A stretch of DNA of 36,299 nt, from positions 1 to 36,299 of the forward strand of contig NZ_JAQBNR010000067.1 of NCBI RefSeq assembly GCF_028288465.1. Direction: 5' to 3'. Made by a program: the position numbers and the translations under genes. Origin of the DNA: Ferruginibacter sp. Its GTDB lineage: Bacteria; Bacteroidota; Bacteroidia; Chitinophagales; Chitinophagaceae. The notes under the pieces were generated by a model. That model made no database searches, was not told the DNA's origin, and saw nothing but the letters and a program-made list of their open reading frames with translations. Shown piece by piece: positions 22,519 to 31,037 of the stretch (positions are counted from its first letter, which is position 1; every line of letters begins with the position of its first letter).

Positions 22519-23472
22519 ATGAAAAATTTTATTTCTGTAAACGATGTACCGGATATCAATGCGCTTGTTGCAAAGGCATTGGCTTACAAAAAAAATCCAT
22601 TTGCAGACAGGACGTTGGGTGCAGACAAACGCATTGGATTGTTGTTTTTAAACCCAAGCCTGCGTACCCGTTTAAGTACACAGGTAGCCGCAAAAAACCT
22701 GGGTATGGAAGCCATTGTTTTTAACGTAGATAAAGAAGGCTGGGCGTTGGAATTTGAAGAAGGCGCTATCATGAGTGGCAACACGGTGGAGCATGTAAAA
22801 GATGCAGCGCCGATTCTCGGGCAGTACTTTGATATTTTATGTATCCGCACATTTCCTTCATTAAAAAACAGGGAAGATGATTACAGCGAATTGGTGATGA
22901 ATTCATTCGTGCAATATGCCGGTGTGCCCATCATAAGTTTGGAAAGTGCCACGCTGCATCCTTTACAATCACTCACGGATATTCTTACCATAAAAGAAAC
23001 ATTTGCTGCAACACATAAGCCTAAAATTGTATTAACCTGGGCACCACATGTAAAGCCGTTGCCGCAGTGCGTAGCCAATTCATTCGCCCAGTGGGTAAAT
23101 GCCTGGGGTGAGGCGGATTTTGTAATTACGCACCCGGAGCATTATGAATTAAGTGAGCAGTACACCAAAGGGGCAACTATTAATACCAACCAGAATGATG
23201 CATTGAAGGATGCCGATTTTGTGTATGTAAAAAACTGGAGCACTTACAATGATTATGGAAAAATTTACAGCAACGACCCTGCATGGATGCTGACAGAAGA
23301 TAAAATAAAACTGACCAACAATGCAAAAGTGATGCATTGTTTACCTGTTCGCAGAAATGTAGAATTGAGCGATGAAATATTAGACAGTGAAAACAGCCTG
23401 GTTACAAAGCAAGCTGGTAACAGGGTTTGGGCAGCGCAGGCGGTAATTTCAGAAATATTAAGCGGACTTTAA
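22519..23472 (+). CDS. argF': N-acylornithine carbamoyltransferase (probably N-succinylornithine specific)
   Basis: The enzyme carbamoylates N-acylornithine instead of ornithine. The 317-residue protein has FLNPSLRTRLSTQ (43-55), where ordinary ornithine transcarbamylases have the STRTR motif; FLNPSLRTR marks the AOTCase/SOTCase branch. LHPLQSLTD and HCLPVRRNVE complete the carbamoyl-phosphate and ornithine sites. The residue that separates acetyl from succinyl enzymes (E92 in Xanthomonas, P90 in Bacteroides fragilis) is V90 here, in SGNTVEHV. Published E92V change in the Xanthomonas enzyme gives succinylornithine activity, so succinyl preference is predicted. The stop codon overlaps the argB ATG by one base (TAATG). 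Confidence 0.93.
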   Translation: MKNFISVNDVPDINALVAKALAYKKNPFADRTLGADKRIGLLFLNPSLRTRLSTQVAAKNLGMEAIVFNVDKEGWALEFEEGAIMSGNTVEHVKDAAPILGQYFDILCIRTFPSLKNREDDYSELVMNSFVQYAGVPIISLESATLHPLQSLTDILTIKETFAATHKPKIVLTWAPHVKPLPQCVANSFAQWVNAWGEADFVITHPEHYELSEQYTKGATINTNQNDALKDADFVYVKNWSTYNDYGKIYSNDPAWMLTEDKIKLTNNAKVMHCLPVRRNVELSDEILDSENSLVTKQAGNRVWAAQAVISEILSGL

Positions 23473-24260
23473 TGGAACAGCTTTTTGTTATAAAAATAGG
23501 AGGTAATGTAATCGATGATGAGAAAAATCTCGCTGCATTCCTGCAAAATTTTGCCTCCATCAAGGCCAAAAAAATACTGGTGCATGGCGGTGGAAAGATT
23601 GCTACAAAAATAGGGGAACAATTAGGTATTGTATCCAATTATGTAAATGGCAGAAGGATTACGGATGAAGCGACTATTGATTTAGTGACGATGGTGTATG
23701 GCGGCTTGGTGAATAAAAAAATAGTTGCTCAATTGCAATCCCTGCAATGCGATGCGATTGGTTTAACAGGTGCCGATGCGAATATTATCCCCGCGGTTAA
23801 GCGGCCAGTAAAAGATATTGATTATGGATTTGTTGGCGATGTAGAAAAAGAAAAGATCGCTGTAAAAAATTTAGAAGTATTACTGGCGAATAATTTCACG
23901 CTGGTGATTGCGCCACTAACACATGATGGGAAAGGCCAGATGCTCAATACCAATGCGGATACCGTTGCTTCTTCACTGGCAGTAGCTTTATCAGCCAGTT
24001 ATAATGTAAGGCTGATTTATTGTTTTGAAAAGAACGGCGTGCTGGAAAGCGTAGCCGATGAAAATTCAGTGATTACATTAATTACGAAAGAAAAATACCA
24101 GCAACTGCTGGCAGACAAAAAATTATTCGACGGCATATTGCCAAAAATTGACAATGCATTTGCAGCCATCAACAGTGGCGTAAAGGAAGTACTGATTGGC
24201 CATGCAAATGATTTATTACAAAACGTTACACCCGATACAAAAGGAACTTTAATAAAATGA
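23472..24260 (+). CDS. argB: N-acylglutamate kinase
   Basis: The kinase phosphorylates N-acyl-glutamate, the second step. The 262-residue protein of the amino-acid-kinase fold has VIKIGGNVID (6-15), LVHGGGKIATKIGEQLG, NGRRITDE, and LTGADANIIPA. The ATG at 23472 overlaps the argF' stop; an in-frame start 45 bases upstream would lie in argF' and is rejected. It lacks the N-terminal extension of arginine-inhibited hexameric kinases, so feedback control at this enzyme may be weak, which would put more weight on control of the operon. This last point is inference. Confidence 0.95.
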   Translation: MEQLFVIKIGGNVIDDEKNLAAFLQNFASIKAKKILVHGGGKIATKIGEQLGIVSNYVNGRRITDEATIDLVTMVYGGLVNKKIVAQLQSLQCDAIGLTGADANIIPAVKRPVKDIDYGFVGDVEKEKIAVKNLEVLLANNFTLVIAPLTHDGKGQMLNTNADTVASSLAVALSASYNVRLIYCFEKNGVLESVADENSVITLITKEKYQQLLADKKLFDGILPKIDNAFAAINSGVKEVLIGHANDLLQNVTPDTKGTLIK

Positions 24261-25324
24261 TGACAACAACCGAATTATACAACGAAGCGGTAGGGTTGCT
24301 AAAGCAATTGATTGCGACTCCGTCTTTCTCCAAAGAGGAAAATGATACCGCAGAAATAATTTGTGCCTTTTTTAAAAAGCACGATGTTCCTTTTGCCAGG
24401 GTGGGCAATAATATCTATGCAAAAAACAGGTATTATGATGTTAACAAACCTTCCATCCTGTTAAATTCTCACCATGATACCGTATTGCCGAATAAGGGAT
24501 ACACAATGGATCCTTTTACGCCGGTTGAAAGAGATGGTAAATTATTTGGTTTGGGCAGTAACGATGCCGGAGGTTGCCTGGTGTCGCTGATGGCTACTTT
24601 TTTACATTTTCACAACCAGCCGGATACTACACATAATGTGGTATTTGCGGCAAGTGCCGAAGAAGAAATCAGCGGGGTAAATGGTATAGAGCTGGTGTTG
24701 CCTTACCTGGGTAATATCAATTTTGGTATTGTGGGCGAACCAACCAAACTTGAAATGGCGGTTGCCGAAAGAGGCCTGATGGTAATTGATTGTCTTGCTA
24801 TTGGCCGTGCAGGCCATGCGGCCCGTGCTGAAGGAGAGAATGCCTTGTATAAAGCAGTCGACGATATTAACTGGATAAGAAATTATAAGTTTGATAAAGA
24901 GAGCAGCCTGCTGGGCGAATCGCGGCTAACCGTGACCGTTATTGATACAGACAACAAGCAACACAATGTTGTACCGGCGCAATGCAAGTTTGTAATTGAT
25001 GTACGAGTAAACGAATTGTACACTTTTGATGAAATACTGGATGCATTAAAGACAAATTTAAAAAGCCAGTTTAAGCCCCGTACAACCAGGATGAAATCAA
25101 CTTCTATTCCTTTGGATCATCCATTGGTATTGGCAGGCATCAAATTGGGCAAAGGGTATTATGGATCACCCACCACATCTGATAAAGCATTGATGCCATT
25201 CCCAACTTTAAAAATGGGGCCGGGTGACAGCGCCAGAAGTCACACTGCAGATGAATTTATCTACCTGGCAGAAATTCAGAATGGTATTAAGACGTACATA
25301 CAATTGGTGGAGCAAATTGTGTAA
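24257..25324 (+). CDS. argE: N-acylcitrulline/N-acylornithine deacylase (M20 family)
   Basis: This zinc hydrolase removes the acyl group. With an ArgF'-type transcarbamylase in the operon, the substrate is expected to be N-acylcitrulline rather than N-acylornithine. The 355-residue protein has LNSHHDTV (H72, D74), GSNDAGG (D103), AASAEEEISG (E135/E136) and IVGEPTKLEMAVAERG, the normal M20 metal and catalytic residues with the lid domain in the middle. Its ATGATG start overlaps the argB stop (ATGA). It may accept succinyl groups, as the transcarbamylase suggests; the sequence alone does not show this. Confidence 0.93.
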   Translation: MMTTTELYNEAVGLLKQLIATPSFSKEENDTAEIICAFFKKHDVPFARVGNNIYAKNRYYDVNKPSILLNSHHDTVLPNKGYTMDPFTPVERDGKLFGLGSNDAGGCLVSLMATFLHFHNQPDTTHNVVFAASAEEEISGVNGIELVLPYLGNINFGIVGEPTKLEMAVAERGLMVIDCLAIGRAGHAARAEGENALYKAVDDINWIRNYKFDKESSLLGESRLTVTVIDTDNKQHNVVPAQCKFVIDVRVNELYTFDEILDALKTNLKSQFKPRTTRMKSTSIPLDHPLVLAGIKLGKGYYGSPTTSDKALMPFPTLKMGPGDSARSHTADEFIYLAEIQNGIKTYIQLVEQIV

Positions 25325-25460
25325 ATTGATTCATGGTTGGAATTGAAAATTTAATCTAAATCTGATTTTATGTTGCGCCAAATAGAAAATGATTTTGGAA
25401 CAGCTAGCTGATACAGCCATGATCTGCAAATAAATAATACAAACAACAAAAACAAACTAA

Positions 25461-26792
25461 TTGAAACTCTGGCAAAAAGATAAAGCATCCTTAAAGGAAG
25501 TAGAAAAATTTACGGTAGGCAATGACCGTGACCTTGATATTTACCTGGCACCTTTTGATGTGCTGGGTTCGCTGGCACATACAAAAATGCTGGAGTCGGT
25601 AGGTTTACTAACGAAAGATGAGTTGGTAGTGTTAGAAGTGGCGTTAAAAGAAATTTATGCCCAAATAACCAAAGGAGGTTTTAAATTAGACGATGGGGTA
25701 GAGGACATTCACAGCCAGGTGGAACTGATGCTCACCCAAAAGCTGGGTGATATTGGTAAAAAAATCCATAGCGCCAGGAGCAGGAACGACCAGGTATTAG
25801 TTGACCTGAAATTATTTCTGCGAAGCGAAATTGAAAAACTGGTACACAGTACAAAAGAGTTTTTTGATCTGCTGATTGCGCAGAGCGAAAAATATAAAGA
25901 CGATTTGCTACCCGGTTATACGCATTTGCAACTCGCTATGCCTTCCTCTTTCGGTTTATGGTTTGGTGCGTACGCAGAGAGTTTAACAGATGATTTGCTT
26001 ACGCTGGAAGCTGCTTATAAAATTGTCAACAAAAATCCGCTTGGTTCCGCGGCAGGGTATGGTTCTTCTTTTCCCATCAACCGCACCATGACTACGCAGT
26101 TACTTGGATTTGAAAATTTGAATTACAATGTAGTGTATGCTCAGATGGGCCGCGGTAAAACGGAACGCATTGTAGCATCTGCATTGGCCAATATTGCTGC
26201 AAGTCTTTCCAAACTCAGTATGGACGCCTGTTTATACCTCAACCAGAATTTTGCTTTCATCAGTTTTCCGGATGAATTAACAACCGGCAGCAGCATTATG
26301 CCGCATAAAAAGAACCCGGATGTATTTGAATTGATCCGTTCTCATTGCAACCGCATACAGGCTTTGCCCAACGAGATTATGCTGATGACAACCAACCTGC
26401 CATCAGGGTATCAAAGAGATTTACAACTACTAAAAGAACACATCATTCCGGCATTTGAAAATCTGCAAAACTGCCTGCGAATGGCCGGGCTGATGCTGAG
26501 CAATGTTGAAGTAAAGCGGAATCTTTTACAGGATGAAAAATACAAGTATCTCTTTAGTGTGGAAGAAGTAAATAAACTGGTGCTGCAGGGTATACCTTTC
26601 AGGGATGCCTATAAAAAAGTGGGGCTTGATATTGAGGCCGGCAAATTTAATTATACGCCGGTAACAGCTCATACACACGAAGGTTCCATCGGCAATTTAT
26701 GCAACCAGCAAATTCAGCAAATGATGGACGAGGTGATTAAAAAATTCAATTTCAACAAAGTAAATGAAGCCATTGAAACATTGCTTGCCTGA
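25461..26792 (+). CDS. argH: Argininosuccinate lyase
   Basis: The last step: argininosuccinate to arginine and fumarate. The 443-residue protein shows HSARSRNDQVLVDLKLF, the TH motif in LPGYTHLQLAMP, and the signature GSSIMPHKKNPD with the catalytic Ser. The start is TTG at 25461, behind an A-rich stretch. No in-frame ATG occurs before residue ~35, within the conserved N-terminal domain, so TTG is well supported. A 136-bp gap after argE with no visible terminator separates it from the rest; it may be read from the same transcript or from its own promoter. Confidence 0.95.
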   Translation: MKLWQKDKASLKEVEKFTVGNDRDLDIYLAPFDVLGSLAHTKMLESVGLLTKDELVVLEVALKEIYAQITKGGFKLDDGVEDIHSQVELMLTQKLGDIGKKIHSARSRNDQVLVDLKLFLRSEIEKLVHSTKEFFDLLIAQSEKYKDDLLPGYTHLQLAMPSSFGLWFGAYAESLTDDLLTLEAAYKIVNKNPLGSAAGYGSSFPINRTMTTQLLGFENLNYNVVYAQMGRGKTERIVASALANIAASLSKLSMDACLYLNQNFAFISFPDELTTGSSIMPHKKNPDVFELIRSHCNRIQALPNEIMLMTTNLPSGYQRDLQLLKEHIIPAFENLQNCLRMAGLMLSNVEVKRNLLQDEKYKYLFSVEEVNKLVLQGIPFRDAYKKVGLDIEAGKFNYTPVTAHTHEGSIGNLCNQQIQQMMDEVIKKFNFNKVNEAIETLLA

Positions 26793-26857
26793 TCGCTTCT
26801 TTTCATAAAATAAACAGCCTTCTTTTGATTATCCCTAGTCTGTATTGCAAGGAATAA

Positions 26858-26865
26858 TATCTTTG
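26858..26865 (+). promoter_or_regulatory. Promoter -7 element before the exonuclease gene
   Basis: TATCTTTG matches TAnnTTTG, 13 bases before the TTG start at 26879. No TTTG at the right spacing upstream. The leader would be very short. Confidence 0.4.
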
Positions 26866-26878
26866 CAAAAATTATTGT

Positions 26879-27580
26879 TTGCCGGTGACAGATTATCTTT
26901 TATTTATTGATACAGAAGCTTCCGGCTTACCCAAAAAATGGACCCTTCCTTACAGTGTTCCCGATAACTGGCCGCATGCGGTACAAATTTCCTGGCTGAT
27001 ATTTACAAAGACCGGCGAAAAGATTAAAGAAGAAAATCACTACATCAATAACAATGATTTTGACATCTCGCCGGGGGCATTAAATATTCACGGCCTCACC
27101 AAACAGTTTCTGCAACAAACAGGGATGCCCCGCAAGGATTTATTGCTACTACTTTCAAAAGATCTGCAACAATACGAACCTATGGTTGTTGGACACTTTA
27201 CAGAGCTTGATTACCGGGTCATTGGCGCTGATTATTTCAGGGAAGCACTGGAAAATCCTCTGGAGAAATTAAGTACTTTTTGCATCATGAAAGCTACCCA
27301 GCATCTGCAACAAAATCCGGAAAGTAAATTCTTACGACTGGGAAATTTATACGAATTACTTTTTAAGCGACCATTGTTAAGTCAGCACAATGCAATGGTG
27401 GATGCTACTGCAACAGCGGAATGTTTTTTTGAACTGGTAAAAAGAAAAGAAATTTGCAGCTTTACACAACCACCCATTCAGTTTAAACAGTACGAAAAAA
27501 ATAGCAAAAAATCGGGTTGGTTAATTGCTGTACTGTTTCTTTTAATAAGTGCCTTTTTAATAGCCAGTCATTATGGATAA
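26879..27580 (+). CDS. DEDDh 3'-5' exonuclease with C-terminal membrane anchor
   Basis: The 233-residue protein has the DnaQ-like pattern: D11 and E13 in FIDTEASGLP, an Asp near 111 in GHFTELDYRV, and H170...D175 in HNAMVDATATAE. It should degrade DNA or RNA from the 3' end. A hydrophobic segment at ~213-230 (GWLIAVLFLLISAFLIA) would tie it to the inner membrane, which is not usual for this family. The start is TTG at 26879, or GTG two codons later. The end overlaps the next gene by 8 bases. This gene pair (exonuclease plus cNMP/CBS/DUF294 protein) occurs in several phyla, which points to a joint function. Confidence 0.85.
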   Translation: MPVTDYLLFIDTEASGLPKKWTLPYSVPDNWPHAVQISWLIFTKTGEKIKEENHYINNNDFDISPGALNIHGLTKQFLQQTGMPRKDLLLLLSKDLQQYEPMVVGHFTELDYRVIGADYFREALENPLEKLSTFCIMKATQHLQQNPESKFLRLGNLYELLFKRPLLSQHNAMVDATATAECFFELVKRKEICSFTQPPIQFKQYEKNSKKSGWLIAVLFLLISAFLIASHYG

Positions 27581-29483
27581 CCGGATTAGTTTTCTTAAAA
27601 CAGTAGTGCCTTTTAATTTATTGCCGCAAGACGTACTTGAGCATACTGCGGGGTTATTGGGCGAAGTGCACTATCCTAAAGACGCCACCATCTATCACCA
27701 GGAAACTACACGGTTAAAAGGGGTTGATATTATAGCAGCCGGTGAATATGAAACTTTTTTTTATGACAGCAGCCACAATAAAAGACTGGTAGAAATATTT
27801 AAACCGGGCGATTGCTTTGGTGGTATTTCAGAACTGTTGAACGGAAGAAAATCATTAACTACTGTTATTGTAAAAAAGGACACGGTGGTGTATACCTTGC
27901 CCAGGAAGGCTTTCAATGCGTTGTGCCGGGAGCACGAAGCTTTTTACCAGCATTTCACAGATTCATTCGGCAAAAGAATGCTCAACGAAGAGTTTGCGCA
28001 TTTTTATAAAAACCCTACCAACTTCGAAAAGAGTTTTATCTCATCAGAACAATTGTATTCGCTTCGCATTGAGAGCATAGAGTACAGGGAAATTATATGG
28101 TGCCGGGCAGATACGCCGGTGTACCAGGCGGCTATTGTGATGGGCCAGCAAAAAATAAGTTGCCTGTTTGTAAAAAATGAACAAAGCAAAATAATTGGCT
28201 TTGTAACGGATATTACCATCAGGGATAATGTGGTTGCCAAACAAGCCAGTTTTGAAAGCCCGGTCAGCAGTATTATGGATAGTCCGGTAGCTTCTATAAA
28301 TGTGCATGCTTTTGTTTACGAAGCCGTGCTGAATATGTTCCGCACAAAAAAACGTTACCTGCTCGTCGAAAAAAATGGCGAGTATATTGGTTTTATCAGT
28401 CGCAATAAATTGATGAGTGAACAAGGCCAGTCGCCGTTGGTATTCATTCAATCGGTAAAACAAGCTTTATCAATTGATGAGCTGAAACGCAAGTGGGAAG
28501 CGGTTCCGAGGCTGGTAACCCAGTTGCTGGAACGTGGTGTACATGCTGCCATCGTTAACCAGGTCATCACAACAGTATCAGATACAATTGCTATCAAAGT
28601 GATTGAAACCGTCACCAGGCAAATGGGGCCTGCACCGGCAAAATTTGTTTTTATGGTGCTGGGCAGCGAAGGACGTAAAGAACAAACGTTGAAAACAGAC
28701 CAGGACAATGCCATTATTTATGAAGACAAAGCCAATGAACACAGGGAAGAGGTAAGGGAATATTTTCTGGAATTTGCAACGATGGTTTCCGGGCATTTAA
28801 ATACGATTGGGTTTAGTTATTGTACCGGCGGTTATATGGCACAAAATCCCAAGTGGACACACTCTTTATCGCACTGGAAAAATAATTACCTGGCCTGGAT
28901 GAACGAAAGTTTACCCGAGACAGTAATGCAGATAGCAACATTTTTTGATTGCCGTTATATTTACGGAGATGAAAATATCATGAAAGAGCTGGAAGCTTTT
29001 CTGGATGAACAATTGCAGAATCCTATGGACAGGCTGTTTCATTTTATGGCGAAGAACGCACTGCAGTACGAGCCGCCTCTTACGCCTTTCTTCAAAAGTA
29101 TCCGAACATTTAAAGTAGATAAAAAAGAAGTATTTGATATTAAAAAAGCCATGACGCCCATCGTTGACCTGGTAAGGGTATATGCATTGAAAAGCCGCAT
29201 CTTTGAACCAAACACCGGTGAAAGATTAAAGGCCTTAAAAGACAAACAGGTGTTCACTGAAAGTGAAGTAACAGAGCTACTACAGTCATACTATTACTTA
29301 ATGGGGCTCCGCCTTAAAACACAGTCACAGCATATTATCCACGATCATTTGCCACCGGATAATTACATAATGCCTCAACAATTATCAAAAATAGACCAGC
29401 TTACTTTGAAGGAAATTTTCAAAACCATTGAAAATTTTCAGTTGCGTATCCGTATGCAGTTTACCGGTAATTTGTTAGGGTAG
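27573..29483 (+). CDS. cNMP-binding/CBS/DUF294 nucleotidyltransferase-like protein
   Basis: The 636-residue protein has an N-terminal cyclic-nucleotide-binding-like domain (~10-135, FKPGDCFGGISELL), two CBS motifs (~165-285) and a DUF294 nucleotidyltransferase-like domain. That domain carries MVLGSEGRKEQTLKTDQDNAI at ~360-380, the GSxxR...T..DQDN motif of GlnD-type transferases. The DUF294 C-terminal helical domain runs to the end. CBS pairs usually sense adenine nucleotides, so the protein may couple a nucleotide signal to transfer of a nucleotidyl group to another protein. The target is unknown. The coding region overlaps the exonuclease gene by 8 bases, so the two are translated together. 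Confidence 0.88.
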   Translation: MDNRISFLKTVVPFNLLPQDVLEHTAGLLGEVHYPKDATIYHQETTRLKGVDIIAAGEYETFFYDSSHNKRLVEIFKPGDCFGGISELLNGRKSLTTVIVKKDTVVYTLPRKAFNALCREHEAFYQHFTDSFGKRMLNEEFAHFYKNPTNFEKSFISSEQLYSLRIESIEYREIIWCRADTPVYQAAIVMGQQKISCLFVKNEQSKIIGFVTDITIRDNVVAKQASFESPVSSIMDSPVASINVHAFVYEAVLNMFRTKKRYLLVEKNGEYIGFISRNKLMSEQGQSPLVFIQSVKQALSIDELKRKWEAVPRLVTQLLERGVHAAIVNQVITTVSDTIAIKVIETVTRQMGPAPAKFVFMVLGSEGRKEQTLKTDQDNAIIYEDKANEHREEVREYFLEFATMVSGHLNTIGFSYCTGGYMAQNPKWTHSLSHWKNNYLAWMNESLPETVMQIATFFDCRYIYGDENIMKELEAFLDEQLQNPMDRLFHFMAKNALQYEPPLTPFFKSIRTFKVDKKEVFDIKKAMTPIVDLVRVYALKSRIFEPNTGERLKALKDKQVFTESEVTELLQSYYYLMGLRLKTQSQHIIHDHLPPDNYIMPQQLSKIDQLTLKEIFKTIENFQLRIRMQFTGNLLG

Positions 29484-29549
29484 TACCGTACAAAAAAAGT
29501 TGGCTCATTTTTAATTTATAGCATCATTCTTGCAAGTTGTCCGCCTTTG

Positions 29550-29575
29550 CAGATTAGAAACTTTTTTCTGATCTG
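29550..29575. other. Hairpin in the gap before dxr
   Basis: CAGATTAGAAA and TTTCTGATCTG form an 11-bp stem (one T-G pair) around a 4-nt loop, 67 bases after the DUF294-gene stop. No T-run follows. The rest of the 294-bp gap (29484-29777) is AT-rich with no gene; the dxr promoter must lie there but I cannot place it. Confidence 0.4.
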
Positions 29576-29777
29576 AAATGAAGGTGAATACGTTATCATT
29601 TGACCATTGTTACCTGAATTTTATTTGCAAACAAATCCTGTAACACACTTAGATATATATAAAATACAACACTGATGCATTTAAAGATTTAAAGATGTAA
29701 TTTGCCAAATCAAATAATCCATTGATAAAAACCGTTACATTTTTTCCAATTTTCTCAGGTATTAAAAAAATTAAATT

Positions 29778-30947
29778 ATGGCAGACGCCATTCAAAAAAA
29801 GCGAATTGCAGTTTTTGGTTCCACGGGTTCCATCGGCACCCAGGCGCTGGAAGTGATTCGGGCAAATCCACAGTCGTTTGAAGCAGAGATTTTAACAGCC
29901 CAAACGAACGATGAATTATTGATAAAACAGGCACTTGAATTTAAACCCAATGCCGTTGTTATCGGTGATGAATCCAAATACCAGAAGGTAAAAGATGCAC
30001 TGGCTTCAGAAAATACAAAAGTTTTTTCCGGCGTAGCCGCATTGGAGGAAGTGGCTGATTTTGATACGTATGATATGATGCTGGCGGGTATTGTAGGCTT
30101 TGCAGGTTTAAAACCTACTTTAAAAGCCGTATCAAAAGGCAAAGCTGTTGGGCTGGCAAACAAGGAAACCTTAGTAGTAGCGGGTGAAATTGTAATGCAA
30201 AAAGCAATGGAAAACAGGGCCCCTGTAATTCCAGTCGATAGTGAACATTCTGCTATTTTTCAATGCCTGGTTGGTGAAGGAAGAAATAAAATTGAAAAGA
30301 TAATTTTAACGGCAAGTGGCGGACCTTTTCTAGGTAAGAAACCGAATTTTTTAGTAAATGTAAAAAGGCATCATGCCCTGCAACATCCCAACTGGGCGAT
30401 GGGTGCTAAAATCAGCATCGACTCGGCAACACTGATGAACAAAGGGCTGGAGATGATAGAAGCCAAATGGCTGTTTAACCTGCAACCCGAACAGATCCAG
30501 GTGGTGGTGCATCCGCAAAGTATCATCCATAGCATGGTACAGTTTGAAGATGGCAGTATCAAGGCGCAGATGGGATTGCCCGATATGAAGTTGCCCATTC
30601 AATATGCCATGACTTTTCCACAGCGCATTGCCAACGATTTTCCAAGACTGGATTTTAAGAAGTTTAGTACGCTGAATTTTGAAGAGCCGGATGTTAAGAC
30701 TTTCAGAAATTTATCCCTGGCGACAGAAGCACTTTTTAAAGGTGGTAACATGCCCTGCATATTAAACGCAGCCAACGAAATAGCCGTGTGGGCCTTTCTG
30801 CGCAACCTTATCGGCTTTTTGGACATAACGGCGGTTGTGGAACAAGCCATGGAAAAAGTACATTTTATACAAACTCCCACACTTGAACAATATTTTGAAA
30901 GTGATGGTGAAGCCCGTAATTTTGCGGCGTCTTTGATAAAGATGTAA
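29778..30947 (+). CDS. dxr: 1-deoxy-D-xylulose 5-phosphate reductoisomerase
   Basis: This is the second step of the MEP isoprenoid pathway: DXP plus NADPH to 2-C-methyl-D-erythritol 4-phosphate. The 389-residue protein has the NADPH loop VFGSTGSIGTQ (12-22), NKETLVVAG, metal ligands D154 and E156 in PVDSEHSAIFQ, E225 in MNKGLEMIEA, and VVVHPQSIIHSMV. The length is usual for the family. It is followed 90 bases later by rseP on the same strand, an order often seen in bacteria, where dxr and rseP lie together. The organism therefore makes isoprenoids by the MEP route. Confidence 0.97.
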   Translation: MADAIQKKRIAVFGSTGSIGTQALEVIRANPQSFEAEILTAQTNDELLIKQALEFKPNAVVIGDESKYQKVKDALASENTKVFSGVAALEEVADFDTYDMMLAGIVGFAGLKPTLKAVSKGKAVGLANKETLVVAGEIVMQKAMENRAPVIPVDSEHSAIFQCLVGEGRNKIEKIILTASGGPFLGKKPNFLVNVKRHHALQHPNWAMGAKISIDSATLMNKGLEMIEAKWLFNLQPEQIQVVVHPQSIIHSMVQFEDGSIKAQMGLPDMKLPIQYAMTFPQRIANDFPRLDFKKFSTLNFEEPDVKTFRNLSLATEALFKGGNMPCILNAANEIAVWAFLRNLIGFLDITAVVEQAMEKVHFIQTPTLEQYFESDGEARNFAASLIKM

Positions 30948-31037
30948 AACCTGGAATGCGTTCACAACACAGCCTTTTACAATCACCCATTTTTTTACAA
31001 TTAAATAACTTCCCGATGCAGTGTGCACGGGGGCAAT

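Noticed and set aside
28044..28463. 139-codon minus-strand ORF
   Set aside because: Shadow of the CBS region of the DUF294 protein gene.
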